Positions 9,282 to 18,579 are shown, counted from the first letter of the stretch. The stretch: 64,000 bases of DNA from Micromonospora sp. LH3U1 (GCF_028475105.1 NZ_CP116936.1:1550001-1614000), one strand, 5' to 3'. A program made the numbers and translations. The notes: a model not told the origin generated them from the letters alone.

Positions 9282-9991
9282 CCGACACCCCAGCGGCCCT
9301 GCGCGAGGCGCACCACGCGGACGTCTCCGGCGGCTGGCTGCGCCCGGCGGTCTTCGGAGCGATGGACGGACTGGTCACCAACATCGCCCTGATCGCCGGT
9401 GTCGGCGGCGGCGGGGTGTCGCCACGAAGCATCGTGCTGACCGGCTCCGCCGGCCTGGTGGCCGGTGCGATCTCGATGGGGCTCGGCGAGTACACCAGCG
9501 TGCGTTCCGCCAACGAGCAGGTCGCCGCCGAGGTGGCCAAGGAGCGACGGGAGCTGGAACGGCACCCCGAAGCGGAGGCCCGGGAGTTGGCCGACGCGTG
9601 GGTGGCCCGTGGCCTTCCCCGGGATCTCGCCACCCAGGTCGCCGAAGCGGTACGCCGCGACCCCGAAGAGGCGCTGCGGGTGCACGTCCGCGAGGAGTTG
9701 GGCGTCGACCCCGACGACCAGCCCAGCCCGTGGACCGCCGCGATCTCGTCCTTCCTGTTCTTCTCGGTGGGCGCGTTGGTCCCGCTACTGACGTACCTGT
9801 TCGGCGCCACCGAGCTGTGGCTGGCACTCGCCGTCGGCGGGCTCGGGCTGTTCGCCGCCGGTGCGGTCGTGGCCCGCTTCACCAACCGGCCCTGGTGGAC
9901 CAGCGGGCTGCGTCAGCTGCTGCTGGGCGCCGCGGCCGCCGCCGCCACCTACCTGATCGGCTCGCTGATCGGCGTGCAGGGCGGGCTGTGA
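9278..9991 (+). CDS. VIT1/CCC1 family transporter
   Basis: 237 residues. The N-terminal pair of helices has the family signature [16 protein letters not shown] and [20 protein letters not shown] charged cytosolic segment follows (residues about 80-145, rich in Glu/Arg), then three more hydrophobic helices. Members in plants and yeast move iron or manganese; bacterial members are mostly uncharacterised, so metal transport is inferred. It overlaps map by GTGA and is probably translated with it. Confidence 0.88.
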   Translation: MTDTPAALREAHHADVSGGWLRPAVFGAMDGLVTNIALIAGVGGGGVSPRSIVLTGSAGLVAGAISMGLGEYTSVRSANEQVAAEVAKERRELERHPEAEARELADAWVARGLPRDLATQVAEAVRRDPEEALRVHVREELGVDPDDQPSPWTAAISSFLFFSVGALVPLLTYLFGATELWLALAVGGLGLFAAGAVVARFTNRPWWTSGLRQLLLGAAAAAATYLIGSLIGVQGGL

Positions 9992-9997
9992 CGCCGG

Positions 9998-10735
9998 TCA
10001 GGCCGTGAGTAGCTCGTCGATCGTGCCGTCGACCCCACGACCACGGGCGGCAAGCTCCTCGGCCTGCCGGGCCAGCACCACACCGACCTCGGTCATGTCC
10101 GCGCCGGCCAACCCGGTGCGTCGCACCGCGTCCCCGGGGTCACGGAAGTAGGTGCGGCTCAGCAGACCGGTCACCGTGGCCGCCGCCAGCCGGGCCTCAC
10201 CGAGCATCAGCAGGGCCTGGTCGGTCTCATACCACTCGGCGAGCCGGGCGGCCCGGGCGTGCGCCGCGCTGCCCCGGTACCAGGCCTGCCGAGCCGCGGT
10301 GCTGAACTCCGCCGGCCGGGCCCGGGCCAGCCGGCCGAGATGCTCGTCGCGCAGCGTCCGCAACCAGCCCGTCGGATCGTGCAACGCCTGCGTGGTGACG
10401 TACCGGTCGGCGGTCAGCGGCCAGAGCGGGGAGAGCACCCGCGCCTGAGTCAGGTAGTCCTCCGCGGCGGCCACGGTCAGATCGACCAGCACCCCGTCCA
10501 CACGCCGGGTCGCTGGCGGCGGGCCGGTGCGGGGCCGGTAGGTGACCACCAGCATTCCCGCCTCGCGGTCCCCACCGCCGTCGTCGTCGCCGTGCGCCAG
10601 GGGCCCGTGCACCGCGACCGTGAGCACGTCGGCCGGGAACCGCCGTCGGACCGCTTCGGCGACCCGCTCCGCGACCGTCCACCGTCGATCGTCGAGGCCC
10701 CGGTCGACACCGGCCTGTTCGCTGTTCGCGCTCAC
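9998..10735 (-). CDS. Nucleotidyltransferase-like protein with degenerate catalytic motif
   Basis: 245 residues. The segment AVHGPLAHGDDDGGG sits where polymerase-beta-type nucleotidyltransferases have GSxAxG, but the following Asp-x-Asp is replaced by DREAGMLVV. The rest is an alpha-helical region with a conserved-looking WYRGSAAHARAARLAEWYE segment, resembling the HEPN-like substrate domains of antibiotic nucleotidyltransferases. It is probably not a normal transferase, and no function is assigned. The GTG start and first three codons lie in the first copy of the 59-bp tandem repeat. It converges with the VIT1 gene with only 6 bp between. Confidence 0.65.
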   Translation of the reverse strand: MSANSEQAGVDRGLDDRRWTVAERVAEAVRRRFPADVLTVAVHGPLAHGDDDGGGDREAGMLVVTYRPRTGPPPATRRVDGVLVDLTVAAAEDYLTQARVLSPLWPLTADRYVTTQALHDPTGWLRTLRDEHLGRLARARPAEFSTAARQAWYRGSAAHARAARLAEWYETDQALLMLGEARLAAATVTGLLSRTYFRDPGDAVRRTGLAGADMTEVGVVLARQAEELAARGRGVDGTIDELLTA

Positions 10736-10912
10736 CCGGCCCCCACTGTTCGCGACTGCGGGGCTCGCAACCCCGGCTCACTCCTCGCGCTCACCCGGCC
10801 CCCACTGTTCGCGACTGCGGGGCTCGCAACCCCGGCTCACTCCTCGCGCTCACCCGGCCCCCACTGTTCGCGACTGCGGGGCTCGCAACCCCGGCTCACT
10901 CCTCGCGCTCAC
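10727..10912. repeat. 59-bp tandem repeat, three copies plus a partial fourth
   Basis: Identical 59-bp units begin at 10727, 10786 and 10845, followed by nine bases of a fourth at 10904. Each unit contains CGGGG-CTCGCAA-CCCCG, a 5-bp stem with a 7-base loop. Read on the minus strand, each unit has GAGGAGTGAG, which resembles a ribosome-binding site, and GTGAGCGCG, which supplies the start of the flanking nucleotidyltransferase-like gene. Because 59 is not a multiple of three, copy-number changes would shift any upstream reading frame. No spacers are present, so it is not a CRISPR array. Confidence 0.95.
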
Positions 10913-10944
10913 GGGACCGCCTGCCTCCGCTACCGAGCGTCAGC

Positions 10945-11445
10945 CTAGCCAGCCGACGGGGGAGCGGCCGGCGCGCCGCGCCCGGTCGGCACCAGCCGGA
11001 AGATGCGGATCTCCCGGCCGCCGGCCCGCTGCACGTACGTGCGGTACGCGGGCCACTCGGTGACCAGCAACTGCCACAGCCGGTCCCGTTCGGCGCCGGT
11101 GGCCGGATCCGCGCGCACCGGAACCCGCAGACCCTTCACGTCCACCTCGGCGGCAGGATCGGCGAGCAGGTTCATCGCCCAGCTGGGCTGCTGGGTCTGC
11201 CCCCAGTTGGAGCCGATCACCACGTACGCGTCGCCGTCCGGCACGTAGAGCAGCGGATTGCTGCGAGGCTTGCCGGAGCGGCGGCCGGTCGTGGTGATCA
11301 CCAGGGACGGGATCAGGCCGAGCGCGACCACCCGGCCCCGGGTGAGTCGACCGACCACCCGGTCGGCGGGGACCAGCAGGCGTGCGGCGGCGCCGAACCA
11401 GCGGTGATGACCGACTCGACGGGTGAGAGTTCCCAGCACTGACAC
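10945..11445 (-). CDS. Deazaflavin (F420)-dependent nitroreductase family protein (Ddn/DUF385 type)
   Basis: 166 residues. The pattern VITTTGRRSGKPRSNPLLYV, then VIGSNWGQTQQPSWAMNLLADP and VPVRAD, is the F420-binding core of the Ddn family, common in actinobacteria. These proteins reduce quinones or nitro compounds using F420H2; the natural substrate here is unknown. A CAGACT hexamer seven bases upstream of the GTG indicates a leaderless transcript; a second GTG two codons later is possible. The first 40 residues are amphipathic and may help membrane association, as proposed for Ddn. Confidence 0.87.
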   Translation of the reverse strand: MSVLGTLTRRVGHHRWFGAAARLLVPADRVVGRLTRGRVVALGLIPSLVITTTGRRSGKPRSNPLLYVPDGDAYVVIGSNWGQTQQPSWAMNLLADPAAEVDVKGLRVPVRADPATGAERDRLWQLLVTEWPAYRTYVQRAGGREIRIFRLVPTGRGAPAAPPSAG

Positions 11446-11452
11446 GCGGACC

Positions 11453-11458
11453 AGTCTG
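11453..11458 (-). promoter_or_regulatory. -10 box, leaderless type, F420 protein gene
   Basis: CAGACT on the minus strand ends seven bases before the GTG at 11445. No purine-rich ribosome-binding site lies between. Confidence 0.5.
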
Positions 11459-11564
11459 CCGGCTGTCGGGCCTTGGCGGCACCCCCGTACGCGCCCGGAT
11501 TGTCAACCGGCCGGCTCGCGCTGTGTGGCCAACGGCTGCCAGCCGGGTGGCTACGCCACCGGAG

Positions 11565-14348
11565 TCAGTCCAGCCGTCGTTCGATCGGCAGCCGGGCGCG
11601 GGTGAACAGGCCCGCCCCCAGCATCGCCACCACCGGCACCAGCACCAGGACCCCGAGCGCGGGCCACGGCACCAGAAACGGGTACGGGTCGGGTACCGGC
11701 CAGTCGGTGGCGTACTGCCGGTTGACCGAGAACAGCACGATCGCGGCGGTGCCGAGCCCGGCCACGATGCCGAGCACCGAACCGAGACCGGCGATGACCC
11801 CGGCCTGGCAGATCGCCAGCACCCGGCGTAGCGCTGGTGCCGCGCCGACGGCCGCGAGGGTGGTCAGCTCGGCGCGTCCCTCGGCGGCGGCGAGCGCGGT
11901 GGCGATTCCGGCCGCCCCCACCGTGATCAGCCCGGCCGCCGCCGCGAGCAGCAGGAGCAGCGGTGAGACGTCGCGGGGTGCGCCGCCGTACTCCACGGTC
12001 AGCGAGATCGTCCCGAAGGGCCGCAGGGCGGCGGCGAAGCGCTTCCGTTGGTCCTCGTCGGGCGGGGTCGTGGTGCCGATCACCCAGCCGGCCGGGGACG
12101 GGTTCAGACCCAGCTGGCGGGCCGCCGACGTGGACAGCAGCAGGCGGGGCTGGCCGGCAGCCTCGGGCAGCGCGTACCCGGGAAGGTCGCGGGCGGCCTT
12201 CGGCCGGTCCAGCCCGTCGTCCACCTGGTTGACGCGTACGGTCACCACGCCGTCGTGCAGGTAGCGCGGGTCGGTCACCACCACGCCTCCGGCGTGCAGC
12301 ACCGCCGCCGCGGCGGCGGTCGTCGCCGGTTCCACGCCGGTGAGGAGCGGCAACGCGGTCCCGTCGTCGACCACGGTCTGCACGTAGCCGCCGAAGTAGT
12401 CCGCCTCGCGGATCCCGCAGCGCGGGTCGGCCCGGGCCTGCCGGCGGTGCGACTCGGACAGGGCGTCCTCCGGCTGCCAGGGGCAGACCTGCGCCGGCGG
12501 GAGCACCGGCGCGACGTCGCAGTAGTCGGTGCCCGCCGGCCCACAGCCCACCGCGTACACCGGGGCGACCGCGCCGACACCCAACTGGTCCCGGGCCGCG
12601 GCGGCGACCTGCGCCAGCGTGGGCTGCCGGGCCGACTCGTTTGGATTGACCAGCATGTGGCCGGTCGGCAGCGCCGGCCGGTAGGCGCGCATCTCGCGCT
12701 CGCCGTCGCTGGCCAGGTACGCACCGAGCGCGACGCTGCTGGCGACAGCGGCCATCACGGCGCAGATGGCCGGCGCCGCGGCGGCCCGATTGCGGCTGGC
12801 ATCGCGCAGCGCGATCCGCGGCGCCAGCGGCAACACCCGGCCGAGGCGGGCGAGCGCCCCGATCAGCGTGGGTGTGCAGCACACCAGGCCCAGTTCGCCC
12901 AGGATCAGACCGGTGAGGATCACCGCCGGGGAGGTCTGCGTGGCCCCGAACGCCGCCAGTCCCGCGCCGCCGGCCACCAACGCCAGCCCGAGGGCCAACC
13001 ACCGGGCCCGGGTCGTGGGTGGGGTGCGTCGGCCGGCGAGCCCGGCGCTGACGTCCTGCCGGGCGGCGGTCCAGGCCGGTGCCAGCGCGGCGAGCACCCC
13101 GGCCAGCACCGCGACCCCACCGAGCAGCACCAGTGCGGTCGGCCAGCAGCGGTAACCGCCGAAGCGGGCGCCGAAGACGTACTGCTCCACCAGCGGACGC
13201 CCGGCGAACGCCGCGCCGACGCCGACAAGCAGGCCGGCGGCGGCGCCCAGCACACCCAGCACCACGCCGTCGGCCAGCACGACCCGGCGAAGCTGAGCGG
13301 CGTCCCCACCGGCCACCGCGACCAGCGCCAGATCCCGCCGTCGTCGACGGACGCCGACCGCGAAGGCCGGCCCGACCAGCAGCACGACCTCCAGCAGCCC
13401 GAGACCGGCGATCAGCACGCCGGTGCTCAGGTCGCCGGCTTCGCTCGGGCCGATCGAGCCGAGCCACATCCGCTTCCGTTCGGACGTCGAGTCCTCCGGA
13501 GGACGCGGGGCGACCACCACCCCGCGATCGTTGAGCCGGGCCACCAGCGCGGCATCGACGGCGCCGGGCACGTCCGCCAGCCAGACGCTGTCCGGCTCGG
13601 GACCGGTCGGTGCCACGGCCCCCGGGTGCAGCGCCACCACCGCGCCGAGATCGTCCGAGAACTCGACGACCCCCACCACGGTGTACGCCCTGCTCCCGTC
13701 CGCGACGGCCACGGCGTGGCCGAGGCGCAGGTCCAGGCGGCGCAACGCCACCGGACTCACCGCGACCTCGCCGGGCTGCTGCGGCGCCCGGCCGGCCCGG
13801 AAGCGCACCAGCCCGCGGGCCAACGGGTCGTTGAGGTCCAGCACCCGCCCATCCACGTCCTCGTCGCGGTGTGGACCCCGCAGCGTCAGCGGAACGTGGG
13901 GGCGCACCTCGGTGACCCGACTGCCCGGCCCGAGCAGTGCGGTCACCTGCGCGGCGGTGACCCGGACAGCGGGGACGTGCTCGCCGTCTGACGTGTTCCA
14001 GCCGTCACCCCACTCGTCCTGTACCACCGGGTTGTCGGCGACCCAGCGCAGCTCCGCGTCGGCCACGCCGAGCCGGCGTTCGACGCGTTCCCGCGGGGTC
14101 AGGTCGGCCATGTCGTAGCTCGCCGCCAGGAAGGCCAGCACAGCCACCGGCAGGGCGATCATCGCGAGCACGAGGGCGGTCCGTCGCCGGGCCCGGCGTG
14201 ACTCCCGTCGGGCGATCCGCAGCGCCGTCCGCCAGGAGCCGGTCAGTTCGGCGATCCGCCGACGGCCGACGTGGGCGGGTGGCGCGGTCGGCCGCGCCGG
14301 GGAGGTGTCGACCCCGCCAGGTTTCCGCAGGACACGCCGGATGGTCAC
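11565..14348 (-). CDS. ABC transporter permease with two FtsX-like domains
   Basis: 927 residues. A membrane helix near residue 60 precedes a large extracytoplasmic region (about 80-300). Then come a three-helix FtsX block (about 300-450), further helices, a second extracytoplasmic region (about 540-800) and a final three-helix block near the C terminus. This is the MacB/LolC-like type VII ABC layout with both FtsX halves in one chain. It overlaps the ATPase gene by GTGA and is the last gene of the padR-type operon. Such systems in actinobacteria often relate to antimicrobial-peptide or lipid export; the substrate is unknown. Confidence 0.88.
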   Translation of the reverse strand: MTIRRVLRKPGGVDTSPARPTAPPAHVGRRRIAELTGSWRTALRIARRESRRARRRTALVLAMIALPVAVLAFLAASYDMADLTPRERVERRLGVADAELRWVADNPVVQDEWGDGWNTSDGEHVPAVRVTAAQVTALLGPGSRVTEVRPHVPLTLRGPHRDEDVDGRVLDLNDPLARGLVRFRAGRAPQQPGEVAVSPVALRRLDLRLGHAVAVADGSRAYTVVGVVEFSDDLGAVVALHPGAVAPTGPEPDSVWLADVPGAVDAALVARLNDRGVVVAPRPPEDSTSERKRMWLGSIGPSEAGDLSTGVLIAGLGLLEVVLLVGPAFAVGVRRRRRDLALVAVAGGDAAQLRRVVLADGVVLGVLGAAAGLLVGVGAAFAGRPLVEQYVFGARFGGYRCWPTALVLLGGVAVLAGVLAALAPAWTAARQDVSAGLAGRRTPPTTRARWLALGLALVAGGAGLAAFGATQTSPAVILTGLILGELGLVCCTPTLIGALARLGRVLPLAPRIALRDASRNRAAAAPAICAVMAAVASSVALGAYLASDGEREMRAYRPALPTGHMLVNPNESARQPTLAQVAAAARDQLGVGAVAPVYAVGCGPAGTDYCDVAPVLPPAQVCPWQPEDALSESHRRQARADPRCGIREADYFGGYVQTVVDDGTALPLLTGVEPATTAAAAAVLHAGGVVVTDPRYLHDGVVTVRVNQVDDGLDRPKAARDLPGYALPEAAGQPRLLLSTSAARQLGLNPSPAGWVIGTTTPPDEDQRKRFAAALRPFGTISLTVEYGGAPRDVSPLLLLLAAAAGLITVGAAGIATALAAAEGRAELTTLAAVGAAPALRRVLAICQAGVIAGLGSVLGIVAGLGTAAIVLFSVNRQYATDWPVPDPYPFLVPWPALGVLVLVPVVAMLGAGLFTRARLPIERRLD

Positions 14349-15079
14349 CGCTCGCTTCCGGACAGCAGCTGGTCGACGCTGCTCAGCGGTGCCGTCGTGT
14401 CGACCAGCACGCCGTCGCGGAGGAACACCACCCGGTCGGCCCAGCCGGCGTGCCGCGCCTCGTGGGTGACCAGCACCCCGGCGGCGCCCGCGTCGATCCG
14501 GCGGCGCAGCAGGTGCAGCACCGCCTCACCGGTCTGCGAGTCCAGTGCCCCGGTGGGCTCGTCGGCGAGCACCAGCCGTCGCTCGCCCACCAGCGCGCGG
14601 GCGATGGCCACCCGCTGCTGCTGCCCGCCGGAGAGCTGGTCGGGGAAGCGGTCACCCAGCGCGGGCAGGCCCACCTCGGTGAGCGCGGCCATGGCCAGCG
14701 CCCGGGCGCGGCGTCCGCTGACACCGTCGAGTTCCAGCGGGAGCGCCACGTTCTCCAAGGCGCTGAGGCTGCCCAGCAGGTTGAGCTGCTGGAAGATGTA
14801 GCCGATCCGGCGGCGGCGCACCTGGGCCAGCCCACGACGGTCCAGTTCCCCGAGCGTCTGCCCCTCGACCCGTACCTCGCCGTCGGTCGGGCGGTCCAGC
14901 CCACCGGCGAGGGCCAGCAACGTCGACTTGCCAGAGCCGGACGGGCCCATGACGGCGACCAGCTCGCCGGGCCGAACGACCAGGCTGACGCCCCGCAGCG
15001 CGTGCACCGCCGCCGGTCCTGCGCCATGGGTGCGGTGGACGGCGCGTAGCTCCAGCACCGCGTCGTCCGACCCGCTCAC
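14345..15079 (-). CDS. ABC transporter ATP-binding protein (MacB/LolD type)
   Basis: 244 residues. Walker A GPSGSGKSTLLALAGG, Q-loop FQQLNLLGSLSALENV, signature LSGGQQQRVAIARAL and Walker B LVLADEPTGALD are all intact, followed by the switch histidine in VLVTHEARHA. The GTG at 15079 is preferred over the ATG at 15103: AGGAGG lies eight bases upstream of it, and it overlaps the PadR stop by GTGA. It powers the adjoining FtsX-like permease. Confidence 0.93.
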   Translation of the reverse strand: MSGSDDAVLELRAVHRTHGAGPAAVHALRGVSLVVRPGELVAVMGPSGSGKSTLLALAGGLDRPTDGEVRVEGQTLGELDRRGLAQVRRRRIGYIFQQLNLLGSLSALENVALPLELDGVSGRRARALAMAALTEVGLPALGDRFPDQLSGGQQQRVAIARALVGERRLVLADEPTGALDSQTGEAVLHLLRRRIDAGAAGVLVTHEARHAGWADRVVFLRDGVLVDTTAPLSSVDQLLSGSER

Positions 15080-15678
15080 CGTCGTGCCTCCTCGCCGGCC
15101 CATCGCGCCGCGTCACGCGCGGCGGCGTCATCCGGTCGGGGTGGGGGAGGTGCCGGACCGCTGGGCTGGTGCCGAACCAGACTGGTCTCGCAGTGGTCCA
15201 GCCAGCGCACCTCCGCCTCGGCCTGGAACACCATCGAGTCCAGCACGAGGCGCCAGGGGAGGTCCTCCGGCCGGTTGCTGCCGTACTTCAACCGGGTCAG
15301 CTCCTGCAGCGCCCGCATCGTCGCGCTGCGCTGGGCCTGCACCACCGAGCGGACGTCCACGCCGGGGGTGGTCAGCGCCAACGCCAGCTTGATCGCCAGC
15401 TCGTCGCGGGGCCGGTCGGTACGGCTGACCGGGGTGGCGAACCACAGCGCCAGGTCCGCCCGGCCCGCGTCGGTGATCTCGTACGGGCGCTGCCCGGCCT
15501 CGCTCTCCGGCAGCGGGCGCACCAGACCGTCCCGTTCCAGCCGGGACAGCGTGGTGTAGACCTGCCCGATGTTCAGCGGCCAGGTCGAGCCGGTCGACTC
15601 CTCGAACGCGGCGCGCAGCTGGTAGCCGTACATCTGGCCGCGTTCGAGCAGGGCGAGCAACCCGTGACGGATGGACAT
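15076..15678 (-). CDS. PadR family transcriptional regulator
   Basis: 200 residues. The N-terminal winged helix reads LLALLERGQMYGYQLRAAFE, then the recognition-helix stretch NIGQVYTTLSRLERDGLV and the wing RPYEITDAG, all typical of PadR. The C-terminal half is the helical dimerisation domain of the longer PadR subgroup. It is the first gene of an operon with an ABC exporter, the usual setting for PadR repressors that respond to a toxic ligand. A 7-1-7 palindrome overlaps its own promoter, which suggests autoregulation of the whole operon. Confidence 0.92.
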   Translation of the reverse strand: MSIRHGLLALLERGQMYGYQLRAAFEESTGSTWPLNIGQVYTTLSRLERDGLVRPLPESEAGQRPYEITDAGRADLALWFATPVSRTDRPRDELAIKLALALTTPGVDVRSVVQAQRSATMRALQELTRLKYGSNRPEDLPWRLVLDSMVFQAEAEVRWLDHCETSLVRHQPSGPAPPPPRPDDAAARDAARWAGEEARR

Positions 15679-15691
15679 GGCAACGGAGTAT

Positions 15692-15706
15692 GCATACCTG
15701 GTATGC
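15692..15706. promoter_or_regulatory. Candidate PadR operator overlapping the -10 box
   Basis: GCATACC-T-GGTATGC is a perfect 7-1-7 inverted repeat 14-28 bp upstream of the padR-type ATG. On the minus strand CATACT (15692-15687), eight bases before the ATG, looks like the -10 box, so a bound regulator would cover it. TATGCATA (15689-15696) adds a second small palindrome. Confidence 0.6.
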
Positions 15707-15730
15707 GCACCGCAACCGGAGCGGCCCGGT

Positions 15731-16168
15731 TCAGGTCGGTCGACCGGGAAACGGGACAGTCAGCGGGGTCAGCCCGCCCGTCTTTCGCCACCGGGTGGCC
15801 CGTACGGCGTACTCGACAAGGGCGGCCAGCGCCTGGTCCCGGTCGGCGCCGGTGGTGGACGCCAGAGCTGCTCGCCAGTGCGCGGCCGTGCGCTCCTCGA
15901 TCTCGGCGGCGAGCCGCAGAGCGCTTGCCCGGTCGGTGACCGGGAATGGCAGCGCGTACCCGGCGCGGTCCGGCGGCACGACACCGCCGGCAGTGCTGAG
16001 CTGCACCACCAGCGTGTCGCGTCGGCGTCGATGCGCGGTCTCGGCCTGGTGTGCCGCGTCCCGTGCCGCCCCGGTGAGCTGGACACCGATCCGCCCGTAG
16101 GCGTAGATGGCCGCGTACTCGGCGGACAGGGCGGAGGCGAGCGCCTCCCCGGCGGACGGCTGCCTCAC
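15731..16168 (-). CDS. Ferritin-like domain protein (DUF4439 type)
   Basis: 145 residues, nearly all helical. The opening LASALSAEYAAIYAYGRIGV and then HQAETAHRRRRDTLV place Glu and His residues as in ferritin-like four-helix bundles, and a second Glu/His pair occurs in EIEERTAAHW. Mycobacteria carry a similar gene at the same place beside rimP. Metal binding is likely from the fold but unproven. It overlaps the upstream lipoprotein gene by GTGA. Confidence 0.75.
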   Translation of the reverse strand: MRQPSAGEALASALSAEYAAIYAYGRIGVQLTGAARDAAHQAETAHRRRRDTLVVQLSTAGGVVPPDRAGYALPFPVTDRASALRLAAEIEERTAAHWRAALASTTGADRDQALAALVEYAVRATRWRKTGGLTPLTVPFPGRPT

Positions 16169-16692
16169 TTCAGTGCCTCCTGGTGGGTGGCCCGGGCGGC
16201 GACGATCGACCCGAGCAGTGCCGCCCGCTCCGCGGGTGCCGCGGCGCAGGCGACGGTGGCCGACTGCTGGGCGGTCTTCTCCAGGGCGCGCAGGGCGGCG
16301 AGCGCGCCGGCCGGGTCGGCCGCCGGGGCGGTGGTCGGGGTGGCGGCGACCGCCGAGGGCAGGGCGACGCCGATCACCCGGGCCAGCTCGGTGGCGTGCG
16401 CGGTGTGCGCCTCGGCGATTGGGTCGAGTCGGCCGGCCAGCTCGGGGTGCGCGGTGGCGTTCGTCCGGTATTCGGCGGCCAGCGCGAGTGACTCGTCCAC
16501 CATCGGCCGCAGCGGGTCCGGCGGTGGTGCTGGTTGATCGTCGCGGTCGAAAAGATCACAGCCGGTCAGCGGCGCCGTGGTGCCGCCGAGCACCAGCAGC
16601 GACCCGACGCTCAGGAGCTTTCGCCGGGAATGTCCGGATGCTTGGTCGCGCTGTGTCGTTCTGCCGTTCCCCACCGGGCAAGTCAACACCAT
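16165..16692 (-). CDS. Tat-type lipoprotein, ferritin-like
   Basis: About 175 residues. A Tat-like [16 protein letters not shown] segment ends in a lipobox LTGC, so the mature protein is anchored to the outer face of the membrane. After a short Asp/Pro linker come helices with [17 protein letters not shown] and [15 protein letters not shown], similar in spacing to the neighbouring ferritin-like protein. The ATG at 16692 is chosen; GTG 16674 would give a shorter leader. The pair is divergent from rimP. A metal-related role is inferred from fold resemblance only. Confidence 0.75.
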   Translation of the reverse strand: MVLTCPVGNGRTTQRDQASGHSRRKLLSVGSLLVLGGTTAPLTGCDLFDRDDQPAPPPDPLRPMVDESLALAAEYRTNATAHPELAGRLDPIAEAHTAHATELARVIGVALPSAVAATPTTAPAADPAGALAALRALEKTAQQSATVACAAAPAERAALLGSIVAARATHQEALK

Positions 16693-16846
16693 GCGCGCCG
16701 GTCCGGGGGCCACCGGCGTCGGTGCGCCGCCCGGTCCGCCGCCGGGCAGGCGCGTTACGCTCTGCGCAGCCACCGGCGTGTCCGCTCCGGTGGCGTGCCG
16801 GCATGGCGAGACGACCGGTCGCCGTCGACCAGGGAAAGGTGCGGAG

Positions 16847-17536
16847 ATGACGCAGCGTGGCCGTGCCACCAGGCCGACGGGTCGACCCCGCGATGGCGCG
16901 GGTCCCCGTGGCGGTGACCTCGCCGCGCGGCGTGCCCGCTTGCGGGACGTGATCGAGCCCGTGGTCAACGACGCCGGCTACGACCTGGAGGACCTGTCGG
17001 TTTCCCGGGCCGGTCGCCGGCACGTGGTGCGGGTGATGGTGGACGCCGACGGCGGGATCGACCTGGACGCCGTCGCGGACGTCTCCCGCGCCGTCTCGAC
17101 CGCGCTGGACGCCGCGGAGGAGGCCGGTGGCGACATCGTCGCCGGGGAATACCAGCTGGAGGTCAGCTCGCCGGGCGTCGACCGGCCGCTCACCCTGCCC
17201 CGCCACTGGCGGCGCAACGTGGGCCGGCTGGTCAAGGTCACCGTCCGGGGCGCGGCCGCGCTGCCTGGCCAGCGTGGCGAGCAGCCCGCCGGTGACCGCC
17301 AGCTGACCGGCCGGGTGGTCGGGGCCGACGACGAGGGCGTGCAGCTGGAGACCGACGACGGCCGTGCCTCCTGGGCGTACGCCCAGCTGGGCCCGGGTCG
17401 CGTGCAGGTCGAGTTCACCCGGCTCGCCGAGCTCGGTGAGCCGGACGAAGAGTTCGACGACGCGGACGATTCAGACGAGATCGACGATTCAGACGACATC
17501 GACGACGAAGATGATGTGGAGGACGAGGAGAGGTGA
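16847..17536 (+). CDS. rimP: Ribosome maturation factor RimP
   Basis: 229 residues from an ATG with GGAG just upstream. The core has [42 protein letters not shown] and the hallmark [12 protein letters not shown]. It helps assemble the 30S subunit. It is longer than the usual 150-180 residues because of a basic N-terminal extension and a highly acidic tail (the last 30 or so residues are mostly Asp/Glu). The stop overlaps nusA by GTGA, as in most bacteria. Confidence 0.95.
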   Translation: MTQRGRATRPTGRPRDGAGPRGGDLAARRARLRDVIEPVVNDAGYDLEDLSVSRAGRRHVVRVMVDADGGIDLDAVADVSRAVSTALDAAEEAGGDIVAGEYQLEVSSPGVDRPLTLPRHWRRNVGRLVKVTVRGAAALPGQRGEQPAGDRQLTGRVVGADDEGVQLETDDGRASWAYAQLGPGRVQVEFTRLAELGEPDEEFDDADDSDEIDDSDDIDDEDDVEDEER

Positions 17537-18576
17537 ACATCGACCTCGCGGCGCTGCGCGCACTCGAGCGCGAGCGGGAGATCCCGTTCGACACGATTCT
17601 CGCGGCGATCGAGACCGCATTGCTGACCGCTTACCGGCACACCGATGGCGCCGAGGCGCACGCCCGGGTGGAGATCGACCGCAAGTCGGGCGCCGCCCTG
17701 GTGTACGCCCAGGAGATGGACGAGGACGGCAGCCTGGTGCGGGAGTGGGACGACACCCCGCACGACTTCGGCCGGATCGCCGCCATGACGGCCAAGCAGG
17801 TGATCCTCCAGCGACTGCGGGAGGCCACCGACGAGGTGCACTTCGGTGAGTACGTGGGCCGCGAGGGTGACCTGGTCACCGGCGTGGTGCAGGCGCACGA
17901 GACGCGTACCGAGAAGGGCATCGTCAGCGTCGACCTGGGCAAGCTGGAGGGCGTGCTGCCGCAGTCCGAGCAGGTGCCCGGCGAGCGGTACGCCCACGGC
18001 GAGCGGGTCCGCTGTGTCGTGGTGCACGTGGCCAAGGGCATGCGCGGGCCGCAGATCACCCTGTCCCGGTCGCACCCGGCGCTGGTCAAGAAGCTGTTCG
18101 CGCTGGAGGTGCCGGAGATCGCCGACGGCACGGTGGAGATCGGTGCGATCGCCCGTGAGGCAGGTCACCGTACGAAGATCGCCGTGCGCTCCACCACCCC
18201 CGGTGTGAACCCCAAGGGTGCGTGTATCGGCCCGATGGGCCAGCGTGTGCGCGCCGTGATGAGTGAGCTGCACGGTGAAAAGATCGACATCATCGACTGG
18301 TCGGACGACCCCGCCACTTTCGTCGGCAACGCTCTGTCGCCGGCCAAGGCACTGCGGGTCGAGGTGGTCGACCTGGCCAACCGGGCCGCTCGGGTGACAG
18401 TTCCCGACTTTCAGCTCTCGCTCGCGATCGGCCGGGAGGGGCAGAATGCCCGACTCGCGGCCCGATTGACCGGTTGGCGAATCGACATTCGGTCCGATGC
18501 GGAGCAGACGGCACCGGCCGCGCGGGGGGCAGCTGATCACGTGCGGGAGCCGGGCGGCGCGATCTCGGGCAGCTAG
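17533..18576 (+). CDS. nusA: Transcription termination/antitermination protein NusA
   Basis: 347 residues, the short actinobacterial form without C-terminal acidic repeats. Order: N-terminal RNA-polymerase-binding domain (1-110, [20 protein letters not shown]), S1 domain (about 115-185, [15 protein letters not shown]), KH1 ([19 protein letters not shown]) and KH2 ([20 protein letters not shown]). It binds RNA polymerase and nascent RNA to control pausing, termination and rRNA antitermination. GTG start overlapping the rimP stop. Confidence 0.96.
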   Translation: MNIDLAALRALEREREIPFDTILAAIETALLTAYRHTDGAEAHARVEIDRKSGAALVYAQEMDEDGSLVREWDDTPHDFGRIAAMTAKQVILQRLREATDEVHFGEYVGREGDLVTGVVQAHETRTEKGIVSVDLGKLEGVLPQSEQVPGERYAHGERVRCVVVHVAKGMRGPQITLSRSHPALVKKLFALEVPEIADGTVEIGAIAREAGHRTKIAVRSTTPGVNPKGACIGPMGQRVRAVMSELHGEKIDIIDWSDDPATFVGNALSPAKALRVEVVDLANRAARVTVPDFQLSLAIGREGQNARLAARLTGWRIDIRSDAEQTAPAARGAADHVREPGGAISGS

Positions 18577-18579
18577 GGG

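Noticed and set aside
10727..10912. Possible CRISPR array
   Set aside because: The 59-bp units are contiguous, with no unique spacers and no cas genes nearby.
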